A stretch of 64,000 nucleotides of DNA from Panacagrimonas sp052387695 (GCA_052387695.1 JBQTIX010000008.1:1-64000); one strand, 5' to 3'; shown: positions 7,990 through 18,006, numbered from the stretch's first letter. A program made the numbers and translations. Notes: generated by a model not told the origin, from the sequence alone.

Positions 7990-10806
7990 GTGGACTACAA
8001 GAGCACCCTCAACCTGCCGCAGACCGATTTCGCGATGCAGGCCAACCTCGCCAAGCGCGAGCTGGAATTCCTGGCGCGCTGGGAGGCCGAGCGCCTGTAC
8101 GACCAGATCGACGCGCAGACCCGCTCGGCGCCGACGAAGTATCGCTTCGTCGACGGTCCGCCTTACGCCAACGGCGACATCCACATCGGGCACGCGGTCA
8201 ACAAGGTGCTCAAGGACATCATCGTCAAGTCGCGCCGGCTCGACGGGCATCACGCGCCCTTCGTTCCGGGCTGGGATTGCCATGGCCTGCCGATCGAACT
8301 GCAGGTCGAGAAGAAGCACGGCAAGGTCGGCGACAAGCAGGACGCCAAAACCTTCCGCGCCCGCTGCCGCGAGTACGCGCACGAACAGATTTCGCGCCAG
8401 CGCGAGGACTTCAAGCGTCTCGGCATCCTCGCGGACTGGGAACGTCCCTACCTGACGATGAACCCGGTGTTCGAGGCCGAGCAGCTGCGCTGCCTCGCCA
8501 AGATCGTCGAAAACGGCCATGTCGTGCGCGGGTTCAAGCCGGTGCACTGGTGCCTGGATTGCGGCTCCTCGCTGGCCGAGGCGGAGGTCGAGTACGAGGA
8601 CAAGAAATCGTTTGCGATCGACGTGAAGTTTCCGGCGGCCGACCCCGCCGATCTTGCGCGTCGGTTCGATGTTGTGAGCGCTGATGGCGCCGCGTTCGTG
8701 ATCTGGACCACGACGCCCTGGACCTTGCCGGCCAACCAGGCAATCGCGGTCCATCGCGAGCTGAAGTATGCGCTGGTGCGCTTGGAGCGCTCGGGTCTCG
8801 TGGTCATCGCGCAGGAGTTGATGGATTCCTTCAACAAGCGCCTCGGTGATTCCGGCGAAGTGCTTGCCGTCGCAGACGGTGCCGCGCTCGAAGGCGCCAA
8901 GGCCCGGCATCCGTTTGCCGACCGCGTCGTGCCGATCATCTGCGGCGAACACGTCACGCTCGACGCAGGGACCGGCCTGGTCCACACCGCGCCCGCGCAC
9001 GGCGTCGAGGATTACGGCGTGGGCCTGCAGTACGGCCTGCCGGTGGACAACCCCGTGCAGTCCAACGGCGTGTTCGCGGCCGCGACCGCGCTGGTCGGCG
9101 GGGTGTACGTGCGCAAGGCCGATGAGATCATCATCGAGGCGCTGGCCGCGTCAGGCTATCTCGCACATCGTGCGCAGATCACGCACAGCTTCCCGCACTG
9201 CTGGCGCCACAAGACACCACTGATCTTTCGTGCCACACCGCAGTGGTTCGTGTCGATGGACGAAAAGAATCTGCGGCCACAGGCGCTGGAAGCGATCCGC
9301 AGGACGAAGTGGATTCCCGAGTGGGGCGAGGCACGCATCCGCGAAATGGTTGCCGGGCGCCCGGACTGGTGTATCTCGCGCCAGCGTTACTGGGGCGTTC
9401 CAGTTGCGGTATTCGTGCATCGCGAGAAGCAGACGCTGCATCCTCAGACGGGCGCGCTGCTGGCACAAATTGCCGATGCGGTGGAACACGAAGGACTCGA
9501 AGCCTGGTTCGGCAGCGGCGTCGAGAACTGGCTGGGGGATGAGGCTGGCGAGTACGAGAAATGCAACGACACGCTCGACGTCTGGTTCGACTCGGGCACG
9601 GTACATCAGTGCGCGATCAAGGCCAACGAACCCGAAGCGATGATCGATGGCATCGCGCCACAGGCCGATCTGTATCTCGAAGGCTCCGACCAGCATCGCG
9701 GCTGGTTCCAGTCATCCCTGCTGACGTGCACCGCGATGTACGGCCGGGCGCCTTACCGCGCCGTGCTCACGCACGGGTTCACGGTGGACGAGCAGGGTCG
9801 CAAGATGTCCAAGTCGCTCGGCAACGTGGTTGCGCCGCAGCAGGTGACCAAGACCCTGGGCGCCGACGTGCTCCGACTGTGGGCGGCGGCGAGCGATTAC
9901 TCGGGCGAGATTGGCATCTCCGACAATCTGCTCAAGCGCATGGCGGACGCGTATCGCCGCATCCGCAATACCGCGCGTTTCCTGCTCGGTAATCTGCATG
10001 GTTTCGATCCGGCACTGGACCACGTGAGTGCGGCCGAGATGATTGCGATCGACCGTTGGGCCATCACACAGGCGTCTGCCCTTCAGGACGAGATTCGTCA
10101 GGCTTACGAGGACTGCACGTTCCATCTCGTCTACCAGAAGCTGCACAACTACTGCGTGGTCGATCTGGGCGGCTGCTATCTCGACGTGCTGAAGGATCGT
10201 CTCTACACCACCGGGGCACGGAGCCATCCGCGGCGTTCGGCGCAGACCGCGATGTGGCATATCGCGCAGGCCCTGGTGCGCTGGATCGCGCCGATCCTGT
10301 CCTTCACCGCGGACGAGATCTGGCAGGTTTTGCCGGGCACGCAAGTGGGTAGTGTGTTTGCCCAGCGCTGGCACGAATTTCCGGTCATGGACCCCTCTGG
10401 CGTGGATTGGCCACGCTTGCTGGCTACGCGCGAAGCCGTGCGCAAGGCGCTGGAGGATCTACGCATCGCCGGCAAGATTGGCTCGGGCCTCAATGCCGAG
10501 GTGCGGCTGTACTCGGACGGGGCCACGTCCGGGGATTTGAAAGCGGTCGGCGACGAGTTGCGTTTCTGGTTCATCACGTCCGAGGCGAGTGTCTACACCC
10601 TCGTGTCGGCGCCCGCCGATGCGCAGAGTTTCACGCTGGAAGGCGGCGACGCTCTGCGGGTGCTCGCGCAGGCCTCCGCCCACGCCAAATGCGAACGCTG
10701 CTGGCATCAGCGTCCGGAGGTCGGATCGATCGCGGCTCATCCCACCCTCTGTGGCCGTTGCGTGGACAATGTGGAAGGCCGCGGCGAACTGCGGCGTTTC
10801 GTCTAG
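7990..10806 (+). CDS. ileS: Isoleucyl-tRNA synthetase
   Basis: A 938-residue class I synthetase charging tRNA-Ile. The HIGH motif is at 65-68 (NGDIHIGHAV) and KMSKS at about 605-609 (GRKMSKSLGN). The editing domain carries TTTPWTLPANQAI. The C-terminal zinc site is CERCWH ... LCGRC. This is the bacterial type 1 form. The start is GTG with a weak ribosome site; no nearer ATG fits the family N-terminus (YKSTLNLPQTDFAMQANL). lspA follows 10 bases after the stop, as is usual. Confidence 0.97.
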   Translation: MDYKSTLNLPQTDFAMQANLAKRELEFLARWEAERLYDQIDAQTRSAPTKYRFVDGPPYANGDIHIGHAVNKVLKDIIVKSRRLDGHHAPFVPGWDCHGLPIELQVEKKHGKVGDKQDAKTFRARCREYAHEQISRQREDFKRLGILADWERPYLTMNPVFEAEQLRCLAKIVENGHVVRGFKPVHWCLDCGSSLAEAEVEYEDKKSFAIDVKFPAADPADLARRFDVVSADGAAFVIWTTTPWTLPANQAIAVHRELKYALVRLERSGLVVIAQELMDSFNKRLGDSGEVLAVADGAALEGAKARHPFADRVVPIICGEHVTLDAGTGLVHTAPAHGVEDYGVGLQYGLPVDNPVQSNGVFAAATALVGGVYVRKADEIIIEALAASGYLAHRAQITHSFPHCWRHKTPLIFRATPQWFVSMDEKNLRPQALEAIRRTKWIPEWGEARIREMVAGRPDWCISRQRYWGVPVAVFVHREKQTLHPQTGALLAQIADAVEHEGLEAWFGSGVENWLGDEAGEYEKCNDTLDVWFDSGTVHQCAIKANEPEAMIDGIAPQADLYLEGSDQHRGWFQSSLLTCTAMYGRAPYRAVLTHGFTVDEQGRKMSKSLGNVVAPQQVTKTLGADVLRLWAAASDYSGEIGISDNLLKRMADAYRRIRNTARFLLGNLHGFDPALDHVSAAEMIAIDRWAITQASALQDEIRQAYEDCTFHLVYQKLHNYCVVDLGGCYLDVLKDRLYTTGARSHPRRSAQTAMWHIAQALVRWIAPILSFTADEIWQVLPGTQVGSVFAQRWHEFPVMDPSGVDWPRLLATREAVRKALEDLRIAGKIGSGLNAEVRLYSDGATSGDLKAVGDELRFWFITSEASVYTLVSAPADAQSFTLEGGDALRVLAQASAHAKCERCWHQRPEVGSIAAHPTLCGRCVDNVEGRGELRRFV

Positions 10807-10816
10807 GGGTGTTCGC

Positions 10817-11320
10817 ATGACGCAACCGTACAAAAACGTCTACTGGCTCTGGCTCGCCGCCGCGACGATCCTGGCCGACCAGATCACCAAGCAACTGGTG
10901 GTTCGCAGCATGGAACAGTTCGAATCGATCCCGGTCGGGAGCCTGTTCAACCTGGTCCACATGCAGAACCGGGGCGCGGCGTTTTCCATGTTGAGCCAGA
11001 TGCCGCCGGTGTTCTTCGTGCTGTTGGCGGTGGGCGTGAGCATCGGCATCCTGATCTGGCTGCGGCGCAACCCGAGCGGACAACGCTGCGTCGCCGCCGG
11101 GCTGTCGCTGATCCTGGGCGGGGCGCTGGGCAATGTGATCGACCGCGTGCGCCTGGGGCACGTGACTGACTTCATCGATTTTCACGTCGGCGACTGGCAT
11201 TTTGCTGCGTTCAACGTCGCGGACTCCGCCATCACGGTCGGCGCCGGCCTGCTGATCCTGGACATGCTGCTGGAATGGCGGCAAGGGCGTGTAGCGCCGC
11301 AGGGAACGAACCCGGACTGA
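10817..11320 (+). CDS. lspA: Lipoprotein signal peptidase (signal peptidase II)
   Basis: A 167-residue inner-membrane aspartyl protease that removes signal peptides from prolipoproteins. Four membrane segments are visible. The catalytic pair is Asp118 (GHVTDFIDF) and Asp136 (FNVADSAIT). Conserved DQITK and NRGAAFSM segments are present. The start MTQPYKN gives the usual length. It is one base from ispH. Confidence 0.96.
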   Translation: MTQPYKNVYWLWLAAATILADQITKQLVVRSMEQFESIPVGSLFNLVHMQNRGAAFSMLSQMPPVFFVLLAVGVSIGILIWLRRNPSGQRCVAAGLSLILGGALGNVIDRVRLGHVTDFIDFHVGDWHFAAFNVADSAITVGAGLLILDMLLEWRQGRVAPQGTNPD

Positions 11321-11321
11321 C

Positions 11322-12269
11322 ATGGATATCCTGCTCGCCAATCCGCGTGGTTTCTGTGCCGGCGTGGACCGCGCCATCGACATCGTCGAACGCGCGCTCG
11401 AAGTCCTCGGCGCGCCGATCTACGTGCGGCACGAAGTCGTGCACAACCGTTTCGTGGTCGAAAACCTGCGCGCCAAGGGCGCGGTGTTCGTCGAGGAGAT
11501 CGACGAGATTCCGCGCGGCGCGACCTGCATCTTCTCGGCGCACGGCGTGTCGCAGGCGGTGCGTGACGCGGCGCGCGCGCATGGCCTGACCGTGTTCGAT
11601 GCGACCTGCCCGCTGGTCACCAAGGTCCACATCGAGGTCAAGCGCTATTCGCGCGAGGGCCGCGACGTGGTGCTGATTGGCCACGCCGGGCACCCGGAGG
11701 TCGAGGGCACGATGGGCCAGTTCGACGAATCGCAGGGCGGGCACATCCACCTGGTCGAGACGCCGGAGGATGTCGAACACCTGCCGGTGCGCAACCCCTC
11801 GCACATGGCCTACGTGACGCAGACCACGCTGTCGATGGACGACACCGCGCGGGTGATCGCCGCGCTGCGCGCGCGTTTCCCGCAGGTGCTGGGGCCGCGC
11901 AAGGACGACATCTGCTATGCCACCACCAATCGCCAGGACGCGGTCAAGGAACTGGCCGCACAGTGTGACGCGGTGCTGGTGGTGGGCTCGCGCAACAGTT
12001 CCAACTCCAACCGCCTGCGCGAGCTATCCGAAACCGAGGGCACGCCGGCCTACCTGATCGACGGGCCGGATGACATCCGCGCCGAGTGGATCGAGGGCCG
12101 CAAGTGCGTCGGCGTCACGGCCGGCGCGAGCGCGCCGGAAGTGCTGGTTCGACAGGTCATCGCGCGGCTGCGAGAGTTCGGTGGTGTCGAGGCGCGCGAG
12201 TTGAAGGGGCGGGAAGAGACCATCGTGTTTGCGTTGCCGATGGCCTTGCGCAAGGCGGTTCGCGCTTAG
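11322..12269 (+). CDS. ispH: 4-hydroxy-3-methylbut-2-enyl diphosphate reductase
   Basis: Last step of the MEP isoprenoid pathway, giving IPP and DMAPP. The 315-residue protein has the three [Fe-S] ligands Cys12 (PRGFCAGV), Cys96 (DATCPLV) and Cys198 (DDICYATTNRQ). The catalytic glutamate region HPEVEGT is near 124-130. It ends the ileS-lspA-ispH operon. A palindromic repeat follows downstream. Confidence 0.97.
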   Translation: MDILLANPRGFCAGVDRAIDIVERALEVLGAPIYVRHEVVHNRFVVENLRAKGAVFVEEIDEIPRGATCIFSAHGVSQAVRDAARAHGLTVFDATCPLVTKVHIEVKRYSREGRDVVLIGHAGHPEVEGTMGQFDESQGGHIHLVETPEDVEHLPVRNPSHMAYVTQTTLSMDDTARVIAALRARFPQVLGPRKDDICYATTNRQDAVKELAAQCDAVLVVGSRNSSNSNRLRELSETEGTPAYLIDGPDDIRAEWIEGRKCVGVTAGASAPEVLVRQVIARLREFGGVEARELKGREETIVFALPMALRKAVRA

Positions 12270-12347
12270 CGAGGAGTGAAGAAGCATGCGGCGTGGCAAC
12301 GCAGCGTCATTGCGGAGTGACCGAGGTCGGTCCACCTCGATCGGCCT

Positions 12348-12373
12348 GGTGGATGCGCTTCGCTTATCCACCC
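12348..12373. repeat. Short extragenic palindrome, GGTGGATGCG family
   Basis: GGTGGATGCGCTTCGC followed by TTATCCACCC, an imperfect hairpin. The same sequence occurs as an inverted pair at 23249-23320. It lies between the convergent ispH and the kinase gene. Confidence 0.6.
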
Positions 12374-12404
12374 TTGTGCGAGAGTAGGACCCTAAATAGT
12401 CCTC

Positions 12405-15131
12405 TCATGGCGCGCTCCGCGCCTCGCTCAAGGCCGCGCGGTACGGCTCGACGAACCAGGGCGACACGCCAGTGGTGGACTCGAGTTCCCGCACCGCCTC
12501 GTCCAGCAGAGTCTCCGCTTCCGGGCGCTTGTCTGCCAGCAGGATCTGACCGCGCAGGCCCTTGAGTCGCCCGACCCAGCCTTCGCCGGGGCCGCCCGAT
12601 TCCAGCACCTTGGCGTCCAGGGACGCGGCCAGCACCTTGGCTTGCGCAGCACGGCCGCGGCTGACCTGCACGGTCGCCAGGTAGAACGCCGCCGTCTGGG
12701 CGGCAGCGCTGTCTGCGCCCAGCTTCGTCGCGAGTTGCGCATGGGCTTCGGCGAGGCTGTGTCCCGCACGCTCGTTCAGCCCGCTGTAGAACTCCACGAT
12801 GCCGACGTTCATCCGCAGCATCTGCGCCGTCAGATCGTTATCGCCCATTTTCTTCCGGAAGCCTTCCCAGGCGGCGGTGGCGGTCTCCAGGGCCTGCGGC
12901 CATTCGCCGGTGGCGGTATAAGCGTTGGCCAGGTAAGACAGGGCGGTAAGCGTTCGCCGATTGTCGGGGCCGGGAGCTTCCAGCGCGTCGGCGTACGCTT
13001 CACGAAAGAGCGGCGCAGCCTCCGCGATCCTGCCCTGAACGAGCAGGGACTGACCGAGCACGATCTTCACCGTGGACCGGTTCGTAAGGCTCATGTCCTG
13101 GCTGCTCAGGGACAAAAGCTGCCGGCCCAGGCGCTCGCCGTCGGCGTAGCGGCCGACTCTCACCAGGTCGTCGGCCAGCGGCATGCCGATGAGCAGGCGT
13201 TGAAGTCGGTCGTCGGGCGCGTGTTCGTCCAGGACGGCGAGCGCGTGTTCGAATTGTGTAATCGCGGCTTCCGGTTGGACTTGTGCGTGCAAGCAGTTAC
13301 CGCGCACCAGGGCCGCGAGCATTGCGAGGCGGAAGTCTGTCGTCTTGACAGCCGTGCCCCGGGAATCGGCACGGTCGAGCTGCGCCAGCGCGTCCGGGAA
13401 GCGGCCGGTGGCGCAGAGGCTCAGCGCCCACTGGTAACGCGCGTGCAGCGACAGCGGGTCGGCTTCACCAGCGGTGGCGGTCAGCAGTTCCACGGCGCGG
13501 CGACGCTGTTGTTCGGCTGCGACGTAGTTGCCCGTGCCGTTGAAGGCGACGCCGAGACTCAGTCGCACGGACGCCTCGGCGTAGGGATCGTCCGCGAACC
13601 GGCCTTGCAGCCGGCTCTCGGCCAGCGACAACACTTCCGAGATCGGAGGGTCGGGCGTCCTGGCCGGCCGCAGCGGATTGGCCGCGCCGAGCAGATCGTC
13701 GTTGAAGAATTGATTGATCGCCTCCGCGCGGCTCTGCTGACGCGTCGCCTCGCGCAGCGCGCGATCGCTGCGGAGGTAGAAGGCGAGGCTCGTGACCAGG
13801 CCCAGGGCGAGCGTGATCATCGTCGCGATCAGCAGCGGCCGGCGGGCGCGGGTTCGGGCGAGCGCGGCGGCCAGTTCGCGAGCATCGGCCTCGGCGCGCC
13901 GTTGCTGTTGCAACGCTTCGCGACGCGCTTCGAGCCTGCGCAAGCGCAGCGCAAGCTCCGCGGCGCTGGCAGGGCGCTGTGTCGGATCGTGGGCCGTGGC
14001 GTGGGCGATATCCTCGCGTAGCAGTTCGTCCCCGATGTCGTGGTCCCAACCCGGCGCGATCCGCCGCTGCAGGTCGGCCGCCAGCACCTGGCACAGGATC
14101 AGGCCGAGCGCGTAGACGTCGGACTGCATCGTCGGCGTGGCGCCCGCGAGCAGTTCCGGCGCCAGATACAGCGGCGTGCCGCTGCTCGTTTCACCCGGCT
14201 CCAGGGTGAGTCCATGCGCGGTGATGCCCAGCTCGGCCAGCCGGCCGGGTTCCAGCAGGCGTGCGTTGCCGAAATCGGTCAGGCGGACCCGCCAGCCGCC
14301 TTCGGCCTTGTCGGCGGCGACCAGCAGATTGCCGGGTTTGAGGTCCTTGTGCAGGATGCCGAGGCCATGCGCGACCGCGACTGCGTCGGCGATCTGCAGA
14401 AACAGCGCCAGCCTTTGAGCGATCGACGCCGCCGCCAGACGCTGGTCCGCTATGGCCCAGTCGGCGAGGTTATCGCCGCCGTACTCCGCTTCGAGAAAGA
14501 ACGGCGGCGTCGCGAAATTCCAGTCGATGATGCGCACGAAGGCGTCCGGATCGGCCGCGGACTGGAGCAGCAGCCGGTACAGTGTCGTTTCGCGCTTGAG
14601 CGAGCCCAGGTGTTCGCCGTCGGTGCTGAACTTGTACACCCGCGGCTCGCCGGTCCTGGCGTGTCGGGCGAGCCAGACCTCGCGACCGTGGGCCGGGCCG
14701 AGTTGTCTCTCCAGCCGCCACTGCGGGCGTTCCGGAACCTCCATGCCGGGGCTCAGTTGCAGCTCGCTGAAGAGCTTTCGCCCGACTGCGATACGCTCTA
14801 CCGGCCCCTCCAGCCGGAAGCCGATCCGCGGCAGGGTGACGACGCGCGCCGCATTATCCGGTCCCAGGGCCTGGCGCAGCCTCAACACCGTATTGCCGAG
14901 TACGGTCTCCACCGCCGGCCGCCGGCCCCACACCTCGTCGAGGAGTTCGGTGCGCGTCACCACCTCGCCCACGTGCGTCAGTAGCAGGGCCAGCACCTGC
15001 AGCGGTTTGGGGTCCACTTCCACCACCACGCCCGCCACGCGCAACTCGCGGCGGGATTCGTCGAATTCCGCCGTCCCAAAGCGGTGGCGGTACTGCACGA
15101 CCGTGCCGCGGGCCGCCGACGAAGCACTCAT
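12405..15131 (-). CDS. Winged-helix / Ser-Thr kinase / TPR membrane protein
   Basis: A 908-residue multidomain protein. Residues about 15-107 form an OmpR/PhoB-type winged helix (PKPLQVLALLLTHVGEVVTRTELL). About 138-400 is a Hanks-type kinase with Lys167 (VYKFS), HKDLKPGN at 261-268, DFG at 286-288, and APE at 324-326; no clear glycine-rich loop is seen. One membrane segment is at about 432-453. The remainder is alpha-helical with TPR-like repeats, probably periplasmic. The start was placed at the ATG preceded by GGGAGAG; an upstream in-frame start would add 19 residues. It is divergent from two secreted proteins. The layout suggests a CadC-like membrane transcription factor combined with a kinase. 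Targets are unknown. Confidence 0.85.
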   Translation of the reverse strand: MSASSAARGTVVQYRHRFGTAEFDESRRELRVAGVVVEVDPKPLQVLALLLTHVGEVVTRTELLDEVWGRRPAVETVLGNTVLRLRQALGPDNAARVVTLPRIGFRLEGPVERIAVGRKLFSELQLSPGMEVPERPQWRLERQLGPAHGREVWLARHARTGEPRVYKFSTDGEHLGSLKRETTLYRLLLQSAADPDAFVRIIDWNFATPPFFLEAEYGGDNLADWAIADQRLAAASIAQRLALFLQIADAVAVAHGLGILHKDLKPGNLLVAADKAEGGWRVRLTDFGNARLLEPGRLAELGITAHGLTLEPGETSSGTPLYLAPELLAGATPTMQSDVYALGLILCQVLAADLQRRIAPGWDHDIGDELLREDIAHATAHDPTQRPASAAELALRLRRLEARREALQQQRRAEADARELAAALARTRARRPLLIATMITLALGLVTSLAFYLRSDRALREATRQQSRAEAINQFFNDDLLGAANPLRPARTPDPPISEVLSLAESRLQGRFADDPYAEASVRLSLGVAFNGTGNYVAAEQQRRRAVELLTATAGEADPLSLHARYQWALSLCATGRFPDALAQLDRADSRGTAVKTTDFRLAMLAALVRGNCLHAQVQPEAAITQFEHALAVLDEHAPDDRLQRLLIGMPLADDLVRVGRYADGERLGRQLLSLSSQDMSLTNRSTVKIVLGQSLLVQGRIAEAAPLFREAYADALEAPGPDNRRTLTALSYLANAYTATGEWPQALETATAAWEGFRKKMGDNDLTAQMLRMNVGIVEFYSGLNERAGHSLAEAHAQLATKLGADSAAAQTAAFYLATVQVSRGRAAQAKVLAASLDAKVLESGGPGEGWVGRLKGLRGQILLADKRPEAETLLDEAVRELESTTGVSPWFVEPYRAALSEARSAP

Positions 15132-15394
15132 GATTTCTCTCCCGCACTTCTGGAAGCCCCCGGTGCCGTCCCTCCTGATCGTCGGCAAGCCATTGACTGG
15201 AAGTGGTTATTTAAAAGAGATAAAAACGAGATGGATTTGTGATCGAAACGACCGGCGGGTTTTGGCAGAGTTCCTCCCAGGTTCGATGACACCCAGCGCC
15301 GGGACCCCGCACAGTTCTCACCGGCGTCCCAATCAATTTTCGCTCAGCCTGCAATCCGATCACCAGCACCAGTCCGTCCACCGGAGTCCTTGCA

Positions 15395-16180
15395 ATGAAC
15401 CCCCATGTTTTCGATAGCGCCGTCACGCCCTTCGTTCGCTTCGTCGCCGCGCCAATCACGGCAGCGCTAATACTTGCCGCGGGTACCGCCGCGGCCACGC
15501 CAGACCCTTATTACGACGAGAACGGATTGCCGCGCGTCAACCTGATGGGCACCAACACGGTCGCCGCCGCCAATCCGAAGCTTATGTTCAGCCGCGGCAC
15601 CGTGCTGGGCGTGGACAACAACGTCCACGCTTTCACCGTGCCGGTGACCAACTCCTCCGGCCAGGTGGTCAATTACGACCTGGTGATCGAGTTGACCCCG
15701 GCCACCAATGGCATACCCCCGACCAGCGCCAGGGTCACTGCAGTGCGCTCGCCGACGGTGGTCACGGGCGCGCTGGTCGCTGGCACCTACAACGACCGCC
15801 CGCTGGACGCCACCTGCAATGTCACCAACGTGGCCCTGCCCTCGGGTCGCACACAGACGCTGATCAAGTGCAATCCCGATGGCACAGCCGTCAACGTGGA
15901 ACTGACTGTCGTCACCGGTGCGGTGGACGGCACCCATCCGTATTTCACCCAGTTGTCGGGCGCAGACATTCATCAGCGCCCGGATGTCAACAACTACTTC
16001 TGGGGCATTACCACGGCTGGATTTGGCGCCCTCGGCGGCTGCACGTTCAACACTCCCGGTGGCGGTATCAATACCGGGCAAATCGTCAGTGCGCAGCGCA
16101 ACGGGAACCGGATTGTCCTGGGCGCCTATCGCACCAACGGCTTCCTGGACTGCGCACCGGCCATCACCAAGACAAACTGA
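15395..16180 (+). CDS. Secreted protein of unknown function
   Basis: I do not recognise this 261-residue protein. It has a Sec-type signal peptide, with a hydrophobic stretch ITAALILAAGTAAA and likely cleavage near residue 35. The mature part is rich in Thr, Asn, Val and Gly and looks all-beta. It has four cysteines in two apparent pairs (ATCNV/LIKCN and GGCTF/LDCAP), consistent with periplasmic disulfides. It is divergent from the kinase gene across about 260 bases that include an AT-rich patch near 15205-15240. A second secreted protein follows. Confidence 0.7.
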   Translation: MNPHVFDSAVTPFVRFVAAPITAALILAAGTAAATPDPYYDENGLPRVNLMGTNTVAAANPKLMFSRGTVLGVDNNVHAFTVPVTNSSGQVVNYDLVIELTPATNGIPPTSARVTAVRSPTVVTGALVAGTYNDRPLDATCNVTNVALPSGRTQTLIKCNPDGTAVNVELTVVTGAVDGTHPYFTQLSGADIHQRPDVNNYFWGITTAGFGALGGCTFNTPGGGINTGQIVSAQRNGNRIVLGAYRTNGFLDCAPAITKTN

Positions 16181-16186
16181 GCAGGC

Positions 16187-16280
16187 GTAGGGTGGGCAAC
16201 GCGGCTTCATCCGTTGCCCACGCGGTCCACGGTGATCGGATGCCCTCCGCGTGGGCACGATGAAGCTGTGCCCACCCTAC
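16187..16280. repeat. Palindromic extragenic element, GTAGGGTGGGCA family
   Basis: A 94-base element with perfect inverted ends: GTAGGGTGGGCA (16187-16198) and TGCCCACCCTAC (16269-16280). Internal GGCTTCATC and GATGAAGC also pair. It encodes nothing and sits between the two secreted-protein genes, so it may form a large hairpin in their transcript. Confidence 0.75.
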
Positions 16281-16357
16281 GACCACTGTCAACACCTTGC
16301 ACGCACCCACCCAACTCCAGACGCCTCATTAACACGTTCTCACTGCGTAAAGCCTGC

Positions 16358-17974
16358 ATGCTGCTGGTTTCGGCCGGTCTCGCCCTGCCGGCCGCACCGG
16401 TTCGTGCGACCACGCCCACCGACTATGCGATGCCCTACCTGACCCGGAACCCGCCTGGCACGCGCAGTAGCGGAGAGAGCATCACCCTGGTCAGCGCTGC
16501 CGACTTCGCAAGCTCCGCCCTGGTCGCCAGCGTCGGATTGGGCGCCCGATTGATCGCACCGACGACTCACGCCTCAGGGGTCGTGGCGCAGGGCGTGGTG
16601 ACGGACTATCGGCCGGATTCGATGGTCTACGGCCAGGACGGTCGCTGGATGAAGGTCAACCTGCGCCAGGGAGTCATCGCGACTCCGGTCCAGGTTTCCA
16701 GCGAAGCCGAAGCAGGCGATGCCTGTGACCCCAGCCTCGCAGCGTCCGTCAACGAGGTATCGCGATTCATTTCCACTCATCTGGGACGCCCCGCAGCGGC
16801 CGCCTTCCTGTACCGGCTGCAGGGTGCAGACGGCCAGTGTGGAACGGCCGACGACCTGCTGCGTCGCATCCTGTTGTCTGATGGGGCCGGCACCGTGCCG
16901 GCAACCCTGGACTACGGCAGTCTGGACTTGATCCCGGTCTATCGGGCCGATGGCCGGCTGCTGGCCTCGTACGTGCTGGATTCCGGGACCCTGCTGCGGG
17001 TGGCGCCGGATTTCCTGAGCACCTCGGTCGTCGCCAACGGTGTGGCCGATTTCGAGCACGTCGGCCAGACCGTCGAGGGCGCGCTGATCGCGATCATCGA
17101 CGGCCAGCTGCGCCAGATCCGGGTCAGTGGAGCACTGGTGCCGCGACCACTCAAGCGCCCCGGCCGAGGCTACGAGATCGAAACGGCTTTATTGCAAGAG
17201 GCTCAGGTTTACGTCACCGAGAAGGCACTGGACTCGAATACGCGGATCCAGAGCCGGATTTCCCGGGTACCCGCAGACGGCAGCGGCCCGGCCGTGGAGA
17301 TGCTGCGCCTGCGCGAAAGGGCGGTGGCGGTTGTGGACCTCACCGATACGCGCCTGCTGTACCTTACGCTGCAACTGGAAGTGTTCCCCGTGTTCCATTC
17401 CGGATCGACCCTGCTCAGCTTCCCGCTGGACGGTGTGCATGGCAGCGCCAGGCCAAGCCGTGTTCACCGCGCCATCGACGGCTTGATCTCCGTGGTGGAT
17501 ACCCGGGGCAGTCAGGTATTTTTCAATGTTCTCACCACACCGAACTACCCGGTGCTGGGCGAGACCAACCTGGCCTTGGTGAAGTCCGATACCGGTGTCG
17601 GCATTGCCAACCATCGCAACGGTTCGTCCTGGCTGGGGGGTGGGCTCAGTCGCTACACGACGTACGATTTCGACAACGATCTGGACCGGCTGTTGCTGGC
17701 GACACGGGGTCTGGGTGGCACGCTGCGCGGCGTCAGGCTGTCAGGCGTCGATCCCGCTTCGCTGACGTCCGTCAATTTGGCCAGGTTGCCGGTAGACGCG
17801 GCGGCTAGATTCCCGACGATCGGCTTTGGTTCTGCCGATTTGGGCGGGATCGAGACCGGCTTCGGCGGGGGCGAGCGCGACCGGATGACCACGGACGTGT
17901 TCGCCTTCGACCTCGAAACGCCCCGGTTCCTGCGCCTGACCCAGACGCCCGGCGAGTCTGAAACCGCGTTCTGA
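16358..17974 (+). CDS. Large secreted protein of unknown function
   Basis: I do not recognise this roughly 538-residue protein. The N-terminus MLLVSAGLALPAAPVRA looks like a signal peptide core. The ATG leaves it without positive charge, while LRKAC precedes it in frame, so a non-ATG start slightly upstream is plausible. The mature part is rich in beta-type, Gly/Leu/Val sequence with repeated RLLYLTL-, RLLLATRG-like strands, which could be a propeller; that is only an impression. It follows the smaller secreted protein after a 94-base palindrome and is convergent with the TetR gene. Confidence 0.65.
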   Translation: MLLVSAGLALPAAPVRATTPTDYAMPYLTRNPPGTRSSGESITLVSAADFASSALVASVGLGARLIAPTTHASGVVAQGVVTDYRPDSMVYGQDGRWMKVNLRQGVIATPVQVSSEAEAGDACDPSLAASVNEVSRFISTHLGRPAAAAFLYRLQGADGQCGTADDLLRRILLSDGAGTVPATLDYGSLDLIPVYRADGRLLASYVLDSGTLLRVAPDFLSTSVVANGVADFEHVGQTVEGALIAIIDGQLRQIRVSGALVPRPLKRPGRGYEIETALLQEAQVYVTEKALDSNTRIQSRISRVPADGSGPAVEMLRLRERAVAVVDLTDTRLLYLTLQLEVFPVFHSGSTLLSFPLDGVHGSARPSRVHRAIDGLISVVDTRGSQVFFNVLTTPNYPVLGETNLALVKSDTGVGIANHRNGSSWLGGGLSRYTTYDFDNDLDRLLLATRGLGGTLRGVRLSGVDPASLTSVNLARLPVDAAARFPTIGFGSADLGGIETGFGGGERDRMTTDVFAFDLETPRFLRLTQTPGESETAF

Positions 17975-18006
17975 ACAGGCCCGTGGGCCGACAGCGGCAG
18001 CCCCGA

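Noticed and set aside
12642..14021. 459-codon plus-strand frame opposite the kinase gene
   Set aside because: Antisense to the TPR region; composition is typical of a GC-rich shadow frame.
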